Source: Nemertoderma westbladi
Taxonomy: Eukaryota; Xenacoelomorpha; Nemertodermatida; Nemertodermatidae
DNA: 64,000 nt
Assembly: GCA_032718475.1 (NCBI GenBank)
Contig: JAUCBJ010006695.1
Location: forward strand, 62,001-126,000
Reading direction: 5' to 3'
Part shown: positions 55,935 to 64,000 of the stretch, one piece after another
How the letters are laid out: the number at the start of each line of letters is the position of its first letter
Numbering within the stretch: the first letter of the stretch is position 1
Program-made: the position numbers and the translations under genes
Notes under the pieces: model-generated
What the model saw: the letters and a program-made list of their open reading frames with translations, nothing else
Databases searched by the model: none
Told to the model about the DNA's origin: nothing

Positions 55935-56806
55935 TTTCTCGTTGTTGCTCATTGTTACTCGTTGTTGCTCATTGTTGCTCGTTGTTGCTCATTGTTGCTC
56001 GTTGTTGCTCATTGTTGCTCGTTGTTGCTCATTGTTGCTCGTTGTTGCTTATTGTTGCTCGTTCTTGCTCATTGTTGCTCATAGTTCTCGTTGTTGTTCA
56101 TTGTTGGTCATTGTTGCTCATTGTTACTCGTTGTTGTACTTTATTATTGCTCGTTGTTGCTCGTTGTTGCTCATTGTTGGCTCGTTGTTGCTCATTGTTG
56201 CTCATTGTTACTCGTTGTTGTCTCATTGTTGCTCGTTGTTGCTCATTGTTGCTCGTTGTTGTCTCATTGTTGCTCATTGTTGCTCGTTGTTGCTCATTGT
56301 TGCTCGTTGCTGCTCATTGTTGCTCGTTGTTGCTCATTGTTGCTCGTTGTTGCTCATTGTTGGTCATTGTTGCTCATTGTTACTCGTTGTTGTACTTTAT
56401 TATTCCTCGTTGTTGCTCATTGTTGCTCGTTGTTGCTCATTGTTGCTCGTTGTTGCTCATTGTTGCTCGTTGTTGCTCGTTGTTGCTCATTATTGTTTGC
56501 TCGATTGTTGCTCGTTGTTGCTCATTGTTGCTCGTTGTTGCTCATTGTTGCTCGTTGTTGCTCATTGTTGCTCGTTGTTGTACTTTATTATTGCTCATTG
56601 TTGCTCATTGTTGCTCGTTGTTGCTCAGTTGTTGCTCGTTGTTGCTCATTGTTGCTCATTGTTACTCGTTGTTGTACTTTATTATTGCTCATTGTTGCTC
56701 GTTGTTGGTCATTGTTGCTCGTTGTTGTACTTTATTGTTGCTCATTGTTGCTCGTTGTTGCTCATTGTTGCTCGTTGTTGGTCATTGTTGCTCGTTGTGC
56801 ATTTTA
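55935..56806. repeat. GTTGCTC array
   Basis: Long tandem run of GTTGCTCATTGTTGCTC units (a 9 bp core TTGTTGCTC alternating CGTTG and CATTG), with occasional TGTTGTACTTTATTATTGCTC units. It is the same repeat as 47017-47295 in inverse orientation, and both share the boundary word GTGCATTTTAGCACCTACCT. Three overlapping frames are open through the array because of the 9 bp period; none is a gene. Confidence 0.95.
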
Positions 56807-57263
56807 GCACCTACCTACGTACAAACTAAACCTTGAAATATGAAATACATCAATATATGAATACCGAAGCTAGCTGGTAGCAGTAATGCACAAATTAAAG
56901 AAAATGGAAAGCACACTCCAGTGATAAATACATTTAGACAGTGTGCATTCTCGGTTCTCTGAACGAGATTCCATTCATGAGTCGAGATTCCACATAGATT
57001 CCGCAAAGAAAATTGGATATACCTTCCCGGTTGAATCCCTCATCTTATAGTTCTAACTTGTCATTTAAAACTTTAAATCCTGCGTCATAAGACTTCTCTG
57101 ACTTATCCTTATAGTTATAAATGACGCGAGAGGAATACTACCAGCCCAGCATGTGATGATGATCTATCCATATACAATAGCAATACGTTACTGTAGTTGC
57201 AACGGCAGCATTAATGCTACTCTTGACAAATTGGGGAAACCAGCAAAAGCGCGCCGTTGTCAA

Positions 57264-57344
57264 ATATTCTGTCAACGCTGCAACGGCGCGCGTTCTGTCA
57301 ACGGCGCGCGTTCTGTCAACGGCGTGCGTTCTGTCAACGGCGAG
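57264..57344. repeat. 18 bp tandem repeat
   Basis: About four copies of GGCGCGCGTTCTGTCAAC. Locally GC-rich compared with its surroundings. Confidence 0.85.
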
Positions 57345-57588
57345 CCCTGTTGTCAGATTGTAATAAATTTGATCAACGGCGCTGGGCGCGCACTCTGACA
57401 ACCACGCGACCTGCTGGCATGACTATTCAACACGCAGTACTGGTACTGTGTTTACTTTCCACAATAATTTTTCTTGTCCGTTTAAATCACTCATAATGTC
57501 CTCATTTTTTTACTTTTATGTCCTCCAGAAATCTACCATTAGGTTCCATGCTGCCGGTTTTTCTACTGCTGTTCTCTTAGGCTATCAG

Positions 57589-58356
57589 TACCTGTATCCA
57601 GTATCCTGTATTTGTATATAGAGCAGTATTTTGCAGTATTGCTGTATTGTACAATGGAGACAGGGAGGGAAACTGGACGCAAAACCCGCCTTGGCGAATT
57701 AATATCCCGCCTCAATGTTAAATTCTCAATTTAGGGAAAGGAGCAGGTTACAGTGGCATGTTATTTTAATCAAAACAATAAACTAAGCATAATAGAACAG
57801 GTTATACAGTTTTATTTTTGAGAATAATCAGCTGTTATTTGCGTCGAATTTCCCCTGGAGAGGGATGAATTTTTATTGCGTCAAGTTTCCCCCCCCCTAT
57901 CTGGTACAATGTAGGTATAAAGCTTATAAAAATAATTATATACACATAGCATTATAGGCCTAATACTCAGCTACTGTACAATATGCAATAGATTCTGATA
58001 CCGCCACCGGTACTCTGATATGTAGCCTAAACAGTTGTAAATGAGAGAATGATTGTAATTAATCAATGTGACGGGATCCCTGAGTTGGCGAGGGAATCCC
58101 GACCCATGTGTTTTGCTTTTGGGTAGTAGGCGTCGCCACATCCGCTGGCTACTGAAAGGCTTGTGGTACCTGAGTACGAAAGGCTGGAGGCCGAAAGAAT
58201 AACTGAGTTTTAGTGGCAGTTGTTCGTAATGTCAGAATACAATAATAGCACAATCAGAATATAATAATAGCACGGTTATTGAAGACAGTCTAAACTCACG
58301 CTTAAAAGTCTAAATTACGACTTAAAAATAAACTGTGACAAAACGCCAACAGGAGG
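57589..58356. other. Spacer before the second BEL/Pao-like element
   Basis: No gene is seen. It contains a relic of the 68 bp unit (57724-57785). The element's 5' LTR would be expected here, but no match is visible in the window. Confidence 0.4.
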
Positions 58357-58527
58357 ATGAGCGAACAACAGCCCCAAGGTCCAGAGGGAGAAGGAAGCCC
58401 GCCGCGCACTCTGAGCGATAGAGACCAGACGATCCGGGAGGCAGTGACGAGGCAGTACCGGCAAGCCACACCTGATTCGCCGAGGAGGGACGGTTCGGTT
58501 GTTGAGGAAGAGAGCGGTCGAGTATGA
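58357..58527 (+). pseudogene. Candidate gag N-terminus
   Basis: ATG at 58357 gives MSEQQPQGPEGEGSPPRTLS and a short charged stretch, ending at TGA 58525-58527. It is followed by a coding-like frame at 58611-58856 in another register. It is placed as gag from its position only. Confidence 0.45.
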
Positions 58528-58610
58528 GGAGAAGAAGGATATGAGACGCGAGACGCGAGTCGGCACGAGATGAGAGCGGCGAGAGGAGTACTGGAGTCGC
58601 CGGCCAACCA

Positions 58611-58856
58611 GTGGCTACAGGTGGCGAGCGGCCCACCGGAACGGCAACAGTGGGGCCGACGGTACGACGCCGGGCGAGGAGAGAAGGTCAAGTTCAGGAG
58701 GAAGATGTCAGGACGAGTGATCGCCTGCGACGAGGGTACAATGCAATGAGGAAGTTACTCAAGGATGCTAAGACTGGAGGAAAGGTAGACCAGCCCACCA
58801 AGTTGTACCGGAGACTCGGTGAGTGCAGGAGTGTAATAAACATTTCCACCACCTAG
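58611..58856 (+). pseudogene. Gag fragment
   Basis: A basic frame containing RRGYNAMRKLLKDAKTGGKV and KLYRRLGECRSVINI. It is helical and charged, and probably continues the gag N-terminus after a frameshift. No conserved domain is recognised. Confidence 0.45.
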
Positions 58857-59221
58857 TCCGATTTGGGCAGGGGGAACTAGCGAGTGAGAGGGCGAGGGGG
58901 GTCGCCGCAGAACTGTTCGAATTTGGAATTATGGCAATCCGAGATAATGCCACCTGGTGTAGTGTACGTAGGGCCTTATCTAGTGGCTGCACGGGGAATT
59001 AAGTTAGTCATTAGTGGGATGGGCGGATCCGCACGACGCCGAACCCGAGGTTAACCCCGAAGATTCGGTGTCGTCGGTTAGTAGAAATGCTAGCAAGCAC
59101 GGCAAAATTAGTAGAACGAACAGGCGATGGGAGTCCGTCGCAACCGAAAAGTCCGTTACATCCTCCACGAAAACAAGAAGGGTGTTAGAGATAGATCTGG
59201 CGTGTCCTGTGTCAGCTAGAC

Positions 59222-59485
59222 ATGGTCGCATTAGACCAAAAGGAATTAGAGAGACAGCTGGATGAGGGAACTGCGTTATTAGAAAGGGAAAGGGAGCTAG
59301 CGAGAGAGTGTAAAGAGAGGGCCAAGAAGGTGGTGAGAAACTATAGAGAGCGAGAGGCGAGAGAGTTAGCCTATCAGAGTGTTAGAGAGGACAGAAAAAA
59401 AGAGAGGGCGGGTAAGAGAATGCGGGATGATATGCATACCCGGTTGAGGGGGCTAATGCAGTATCAGGCGAAGCAAAAACGCTGA
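59222..59485 (+). pseudogene. Gag coiled-coil segment
   Basis: ATG at 59222 starts an 87-residue frame of almost pure charged helix (KELERQLDEGTALLEREREL; REREARELAYQSVREDRKK). A coiled-coil region is common in the N-terminal half of BEL/Pao gag. A stop ends it at 59485, and a short acidic frame (59501-59716) follows. Confidence 0.5.
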
Positions 59486-59500
59486 TTAGAACTGGCGAAA

Positions 59501-59716
59501 ATGGATTTGTCAGAGAGTGAAGCTGGTTTGGGAAGTATTTATAAGGAACCAGGGATGATGGAAACCTTTGTTAATACCCCACTTACAGGTACCGGTGGAC
59601 TGCCGGAGGACATAAGCAAAACTGGTGCGACCTGGACGGATAGTAGAAGGGCATCGAATATCCGCGAGGCCGTACAACCGACTAGACTGCTAGAGGGAGG
59701 GACGTTGGTGCCGTAA
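59501..59716 (+). pseudogene. Gag linker fragment
   Basis: A 71-codon frame beginning MDLSESEAGLGSIYKEPGMM. Low-complexity and acidic, in the expected gag linker position. No domain is recognised. Confidence 0.35.
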
Positions 59717-60820
59717 GCGGCCAAACGAGATAACATCAAGCCCACTCGGAAGATGGAAGGAGAACGGTAGAGTTCATCCAGGAGGTCGATACGAGACCTC
59801 ATGAAGTTGGACATAATGCCGAAACCGGAGGACGCGAGGAGGAACGAGATGTTGCAACGGGCAACCAGAGACATCGTGACAGGACGGACAGTGAACCATC
59901 GATAATCGAAGTAGAGAGGGAGGGCTGGTGGGGCTGTACTTTGGGAGATTGCCATCACCCCGGAGAAACATAACCTGTTGAAATATACCACACACCGGTA
60001 GAGGGGTACAGAGTGTACTGAACGAGGAGGAAGATAGAAGAAGGGATCGAGGAGAGACTTCCCGTCGGAATGTAGCTGCCGATCGATGATATGGTAGTCG
60101 TGGGGAGGAGTTGTCGGAATATTCAAGAAGATTAAACACAGACAGACTGCAGGACATACTATAGGTCTTACTGCACATACTATAGGCCATGCTGGAAGAG
60201 ATAGTGTAGGTAACACGAAATGGGTTTAACGGCTAACGCGAATGCCGGGATTGGACCCGAAGGTCGCGGCTTACATACCGGTGAGTACTGGAGTAGGCAG
60301 GAACCGGCTCAATGCAGTTTCCGGTACCTACACTTTTTCTTACTTGTACTGCAGTACTGTTGCAAACCACCTTTAGTCAGACAGTTACCGGTACACTGTC
60401 ATACTGTCATAGGCCTATCATAACCATTTATTCTTGTAAAGATGGTTTGGTTTATTATTTTGGTTAGGGTTAGTTGGTCAGGCCTCAACCATAATTAAAA
60501 CTGTCATGTACCCAACCCTAAGTCATAATCTAAGAAATTCCGCTAAATTTCTTAGATTATGACTTAGGGTTAGGGTTACATGACAGTTTTAATTAGGGTT
60601 GATGGCAATAGATTAGCTTTATTAGATGGCATTGCAGTATGGGCCCCAATATAATGACATCTACCCCAGTGCCAAATATAACATCGGTGGGGGGGGGGGG
60701 GGGGGGGGAGGGGGGGTGGACAGGGTGACATTCCCCCATTACTGTATCCGCAGTACACGCAACCAAACATAAATATCGCAACCCCCCCAGATCCAAATAG
60801 AGAGGGGACCATTACCCCTG
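59717..60820. other. Interrupted part of the second BEL/Pao-like element
   Basis: No clean frame is seen. An insertion of non-element sequence is likely, because a 47 bp-stem hairpin (60493-60594) and a G run (60689-60708) sit here between gag pieces. Confidence 0.4.
60493..60594. repeat. Near-perfect hairpin, ~47 bp stem
   Basis: The left arm (60493-60539) and right arm (60546-60594) are reverse complements with only a six-base loop, sharing CCTAAGTCATAATCTAAGAA and its complement; the right arm has one extra GGGTTA block. This may be a tiny foldback MITE. Confidence 0.85.
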
Positions 60821-61132
60821 ATGATATACCCTACTCAGGGAAAGTCGACGAACCCGAGAGGTGAAACACAATCAACGTCGAAGGAGCCTGCATCCGTACT
60901 GTCGAGCGCGCTGGAAATTCAAGCGATGGGAATGGCAATACTCATTGATGCGCTGAAAACTAGAATAGAGCTGCCACCAGTGGAGCCTTTTAAGTTTGAT
61001 GGTAGCAAGCCGGAAGAATATCTACAGTTCCGGAGGATGTACAGCAATGAGATTTTAACCAAAAGCTCACAGAGGCAGAGCACCTTAAATATCTACATGT
61101 CTATACAGGGGGGCAAGCCTACGACATCGTGA
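60821..61132 (+). pseudogene. Gag core, first part (BEL/Pao)
   Basis: ATG at 60821 leads to PPVEPFKFDGSKPEEYLQFR and RMYSNEI at about 55-75, the gag core pattern shared with the other element here (VKFNGDEMKWLPF). A frameshift near 61055 ends the conserved reading; the other register carries the next conserved block. The frame itself ends at 61132. Confidence 0.7.
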
Positions 61133-61437
61133 GGCAATATCAAGGAATTGAAGGAGGATTTACAACAGCATGGAGAGCCTTGGATAGGGAATTTGGCCAT
61201 CCTGCGAAGATTATCCGACAAACCTTAAGGGGAATAACATCAGGCGGACTCAGAGATAACCCTGTTAGTATCAAGACCTTTGCTAACAAAGTAGAAAAGG
61301 CGCTGATAGTCTTAAAGACCCTAGATGCGCCATACAAACTCAATGCATTGAATAACATTACGACTATAACGCAGGCAATACTGATTTGGTTAAGGAACAA
61401 ATGGAGAAAGATCGCTTTTTCTACTCGAGAGAAGTAG
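61129..61437 (+). pseudogene. Gag core, second part
   Basis: The frame has FTTAWRALDREFGHPAKIIR at about 15, the conserved A..L...FG block of BEL/Pao gag, then a helical stretch. It ends at TAG 61435-61437. It overlaps the previous frame by four bases in another register. Confidence 0.7.
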
Positions 61438-61452
61438 GGTGCGGAGCCAGGG

Positions 61453-62352
61453 TTGGAAGAGATGTCAAACTTCCTTAACTACAAAGCCGAGTTGATAACG
61501 GATCCAGTGTACAGCGAGGAAAGTCTACAGCGAGGAAGGAAGGAACTAGCGAGGAAGGTACCGGAAGCGGAATGCAGCCGACCTAAAGTGGAACATAGTG
61601 CGGCGGATGCACTTCCGAAAATGAGGCAGTCGCTACCGCATGCGGCCACACAGGGGACTACGAGTCTGCAGAGTGCTGGGAGTAGATATGAACCCAATAC
61701 CCCCAGTAGGCCGAGTCCAACTCCAAACAACCAAAACACCAAACCGCTAGATATTAATCTTAACGCGATATGCAAAGCGCTATATGAGGAACGCTACAAC
61801 CATGATTACAAATGTCAATTGCATAGAAGCGGGACACACAAGTCCATAAACTGTAAGCATTGGCAGGTGTTACTTAAACAAGACCGAATAACCTACACTG
61901 AAAAATTTGGACTATGTCATCGATGTGTTGTAGGAGGACACAGGAAGGACGAATGTCAAGAACTACCAATTAATTATGCCGAGACTGATGGAACTGGAGG
62001 CCAGACAATGGTGATGAGCACCATGGGAGCAAGGAGGAAGAGAACAGTACTTCTCGGAGTAGTACCGGTGAGGATAATTGGAGAAAATGGACCATCAGTT
62101 ACAACATTAATGTTAGTCGATAGCGGAGCAGCGTTCATGCTGATGGAGAGTTTGGTGGCCGAGAAGACAGGATTAAAGACCAGGCCAAGTAAGATGGCAG
62201 TGACCACGATATCAAGCCAATACGAGGTCATGAAGAAGAGGATGGGATGGTGTAAAATTGGAGCAATAACACCAGGGTGCAACTATGGGGCTACCATCGA
62301 ACCCATTCAAATAATAGAGTCGATAAACATCAACGCCAGGCGACCTACATAG
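61453..62352 (+). pseudogene. Zinc knuckle and aspartic protease segment
   Basis: The frame is open for 299 codons. After a Ser/Pro-rich linker come two Cys/His groups, CQLHRSGTHKSINC (about 140) and CHRCVVGGHRKDEC (about 170), the gag zinc fingers that bind element RNA. A retroviral-type aspartic protease follows with LMLVDSGAAFMLM (about 220; catalytic DSG). It ends at TAG 62350-62352, before any reverse transcriptase. Confidence 0.8.
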
Positions 62353-62513
62353 ATTGAGATCAAACAATACCGGTACCTGGACAGCATCGACTTCTCCGTG
62401 CCTGAACTAGATTTCCCGAAAGTGAGGACATAGAGCAGAAGCCAAAGACGGACGATGGGGAGGTCCCATATGAGAAGCGGCCCAGGGAAGGATACCAGGA
62501 GTCTGGGACAGGT

Positions 62514-63107
62514 ATGGATCTGGAACCACGCATAGTGGAAAGGGTGGAGGATGAGTCCAGAGAAATACCACCGATAGAGGAGTCAGGACGAAGAGCAACA
62601 GCGTACTTGGTGGACATGATTCCAAGTATGGTAGAGACACATTACTGGACAGATTCCATGGTAGTATTGGGATGGTTGCATAACGAGAAGACGCGTTATC
62701 CCATATTTGTAGCGAACCGAGTGGATGAGATAAGAGCAACAACTGACTTGGACAAGTGGCACTACTGCCCAACCAACGACAATCCAGCGGACTTGCTATC
62801 GAGGGGCATACTACGCCACGCTTTCTCGAGAAAGCAGGAGTTGTGGCAGCATGGCCCGCACTTCCTGAACAACAGGTCAAAGTGGCAACCAATGAGGAAG
62901 GTAGATCCAAGTGCAGAGGAAGAGATAGTAGAGGATGAGGGAAACGAATCGGAGGGGGAAGAAGTATCTAGCCAGCTAGTGAAGGAGACTAAGGAGACAC
63001 CACCACGATCTACGACGATAGTGTCGTGCGATAATCCAACAGATAGGTTGCTCAGTTACAGCTCTAGCTGGTATAAGATGAAGAAGCTTACTAGCTTCCA
63101 TATCTGA
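62514..63107 (+). pseudogene. RNase H terminal region and integrase stub
   Basis: The frame carries ETHYWTDSMVVLGWLHNEKT, VANRVDEIR and DKWHYCPTNDNPADLLSRGI, the highly conserved end of BEL/Pao RNase H (the catalytic D in TDS is present). An acidic stretch follows, then DRLLSYSSSWYKMKKLTSFH, the start of the region leading to integrase, where the frame stops. The N-terminal RNase H part and reverse transcriptase are missing upstream. Confidence 0.82.
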
Positions 63108-63300
63108 GGGCTTACAGAGAATTCCTTGGGGGCTGGTGCGGGCAGCAAGGTAAGACCCACCATCGATCTGGAAGGGGTGGCTAAAGCCGTGATATGATAC
63201 GAACAAAGGAAGGGATGTGGAGACGATGTAGACCGCATCAGGAAACAGCAGCGCCTTCATCAGGACAGGCTTTGAAATTAATACTCCATATCTCAAGAAC

Positions 63301-63358
63301 CTGTGGCCTAGTGGTTGTAGTCTCGGCTTCCACCTCGAGGTCCCAGGTTCGAATCCGA
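63301..63358 (+). ncRNA. tRNA-like Pol III promoter head (SINE-like)
   Basis: An exact A box TGGCCTAGTGG (63304-63314) and an exact B box GGTTCGAATCC (63346-63356), spaced as in a tRNA gene. The T stem is imperfect and no complete cloverleaf with a 3' acceptor is seen, so this is a tRNA-derived promoter rather than a working tRNA gene. Confidence 0.85.
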
Positions 63359-63359
63359 C

Positions 63360-63402
63360 ACCACGCTGATGAGACCCAGTAAGGTCGAAACGCGTACGTG
63401 GT
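63360..63402 (+). ncRNA. Hammerhead ribozyme
   Basis: All core elements are present in order. Stem I 5' strand ACCACG (63360-63365). Core CTGATGA (63366-63372). Stem II GACC/GGTC with loop CAGTAA (63373-63386). Core GAAA (63387-63390). Stem III region CGCGT, with the cleavage triplet GTA (63394-63396). Stem I 3' strand CGTGGT (63397-63402), fully paired to the 5' strand. Self-cleavage is predicted between 63396 and 63397. Stem III as a monomer has only two pairs, but ACGCGT (63390-63395) is self-complementary, so pairing between two copies could form it, as described for dimeric hammerheads in schistosome and newt repeats. It begins four bases after the B box of the tRNA-like head. Confidence 0.88.
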
Positions 63403-63430
63403 TTGGAGAGATATGAGATATTAATTTCAA

Positions 63431-64000
63431 GAAAAATTACACGATTCTTAAATTTGTACACTACCCGGTTAAAAAGTACGCATGTGATGGGATTAGTCCT
63501 ACAATTGCGCCAATAAAAGATAAGTTATTTTCGGTAAAATAAACTTATCATTCGAGGTAAAGACCCCTAGATCCCTTCCTATAATAAATCTATAATAACA
63601 AACACCTCGAAAAATACAGCTTGCCAACACATTGTTACTATCAATAATCAAATGACGGATCTCACTGACATGCCATACACATGCATGAGGCCCGAAAGAA
63701 GTGTGTGGAGAGTCACAGTGAAAGGGGGTTGAGTATGAGAGAATCGTGGGGGGAAAATACTGGGGTTCAGGGAAAGAAAGGAGTGCGAGGTCCAAGTGTG
63801 GGGAGCGAGCATAGAGTGGGTATAGAGTCCTATGGGACTAGTGAGCGAGGAGAATGGACAATCGAGTCCGAGACATAAAATTGTTGTGAGGAGTGAGGGC
63901 GATCGTCTAAAATGAGACGCCAGATGCCTTGGTACAGCTTAGCTCGCAGATGTACCAAGGATGGTACCCGAGAAGATAATTCCACCCCACATCCAATACT
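63431..64000. other. Non-coding right edge
   Basis: No gene is recognised. The stretch from about 63690 is purine-rich on the plus strand. It may still belong to the second BEL/Pao-like element or its LTR, but nothing proves it. Confidence 0.4.

Larger units (their letters stand above)
55492..57588. mobile_element. 2.1 kb inverted-repeat unit carrying a microsatellite
   Basis: The arms, about 125 bp each (55492-55616 and 57462-57588), are reverse complements, starting CTGATAGCCTGAGAGAACAG on the left. They enclose the GTTGCTC array and a short 18 bp repeat. No transposase is seen. A target duplication could not be found, so it may be a foldback element or a local inverted duplication. Confidence 0.65.
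58357..63107 (+). mobile_element. Second BEL/Pao-like element, degenerate
   Basis: Plus-strand frames give, in order, gag pieces, zinc knuckles, an aspartic protease and the end of RNase H plus a stub of the integrase region. They are broken by several frameshifts and stops. The reverse transcriptase is missing between protease (ending 62352) and RNase H (from about 62514). No LTR pair is found within the window, so the ends are unknown. Confidence 0.8.
63272..63430. repeat. Inverted repeat enclosing the tRNA-like/hammerhead unit
   Basis: A 23 bp arm at 63272-63294 (TTGAAATTAATA then CTCCATATCTC) matches the complement of 63408-63430 at 21 of 23 bases. It brackets the tRNA-like head and the hammerhead almost exactly, suggesting a defined unit of about 160 bp. 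Confidence 0.75.

Noticed and set aside
55930-56836. Three overlapping frames rich in LLVVAHCCS
   Set aside because: All are translations of the GTTGCTC array in three registers; the period is a multiple of three and there is no gene-like content.
58086-58103. Primer-binding site for the second BEL/Pao-like element (TGGCGAGGGAATCCCGAC)
   Set aside because: It resembles a tRNA 3' end complement, but no LTR end (CA) precedes it and no LTR pair was found, so it is unsupported.
63301-63358. Functional tRNA gene
   Set aside because: A and B boxes are exact, but the T stem and acceptor do not pair well and the hammerhead follows directly; tRNA-derived head preferred.

Overview
The window is AT-rich animal (metazoan) genomic DNA, very repeat-rich and gene-poor. 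The support for this is a kinesin-8 gene with an intron, two CYP2-type cytochrome P450 genes, a non-LTR retrotransposon, two BEL/Pao-type elements, a Tc1/mariner-like transposase and many small terminal-inverted-repeat (TIR) elements, with no bacterial operon structure. A marine invertebrate is plausible, but the sequence alone does not settle the phylum. The palindromes TACCGGTA and TAGGCCTA recur throughout the spacers.

Layout. 1-3771: satellite of about 29 bp units. 4.3-8.1 kb: inverted repeat, dispersed repeat, then a decayed non-LTR retrotransposon (minus strand). 8.97-10.52 kb: second satellite (about 59 bp). 10.5-14.4 kb: non-coding, with a degenerate tandem repeat. 14.5-20.2 kb: KIF18-type kinesin-8 gene on the minus strand, in two visible exons split by a 2.47 kb intron that is almost wholly a 36 bp tandem repeat. 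20.8-32.4 kb: a complete, apparently very young BEL/Pao-like LTR element (minus strand, 1230 bp LTRs identical by eye, 5 bp target duplication). It has an intact gag-protease frame, no reverse transcriptase and a cluster of unfamiliar Cys/His-rich reading frames before the 3' LTR. 33.1-37.1 kb: TIR elements and an AT-rich 15 bp array. 37.5-43.9 kb: two intronless P450 genes, tail to tail in inverted orientation outward from a 594 bp palindromic MITE. 44.2-48.7 kb: tandem and palindromic arrays. 49.1-50.1 kb: DD37E-spaced transposase. 52.2-54.7 kb: foldback element with a hAT-type MITE nested inside. 54.7-57.6 kb: more arrays inside a 2.1 kb inverted-repeat unit. 58.3-63.1 kb: broken second BEL/Pao-like element (plus strand), also lacking reverse transcriptase. 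63.27-63.43 kb: a tRNA-like Pol III head directly followed by a hammerhead ribozyme, both inside a short inverted repeat.

The most interesting signals are (1) the tRNA-like/hammerhead unit near 63.4 kb; (2) the kinesin intron, where each 36 bp unit carries a consensus 5' splice site and the first seven lie in one open reading frame; (3) the accessory reading frames of the young BEL/Pao element; and (4) several mobile elements whose ends are fixed exactly by target-site duplications. All statements come from reading the sequence; no database search was run.
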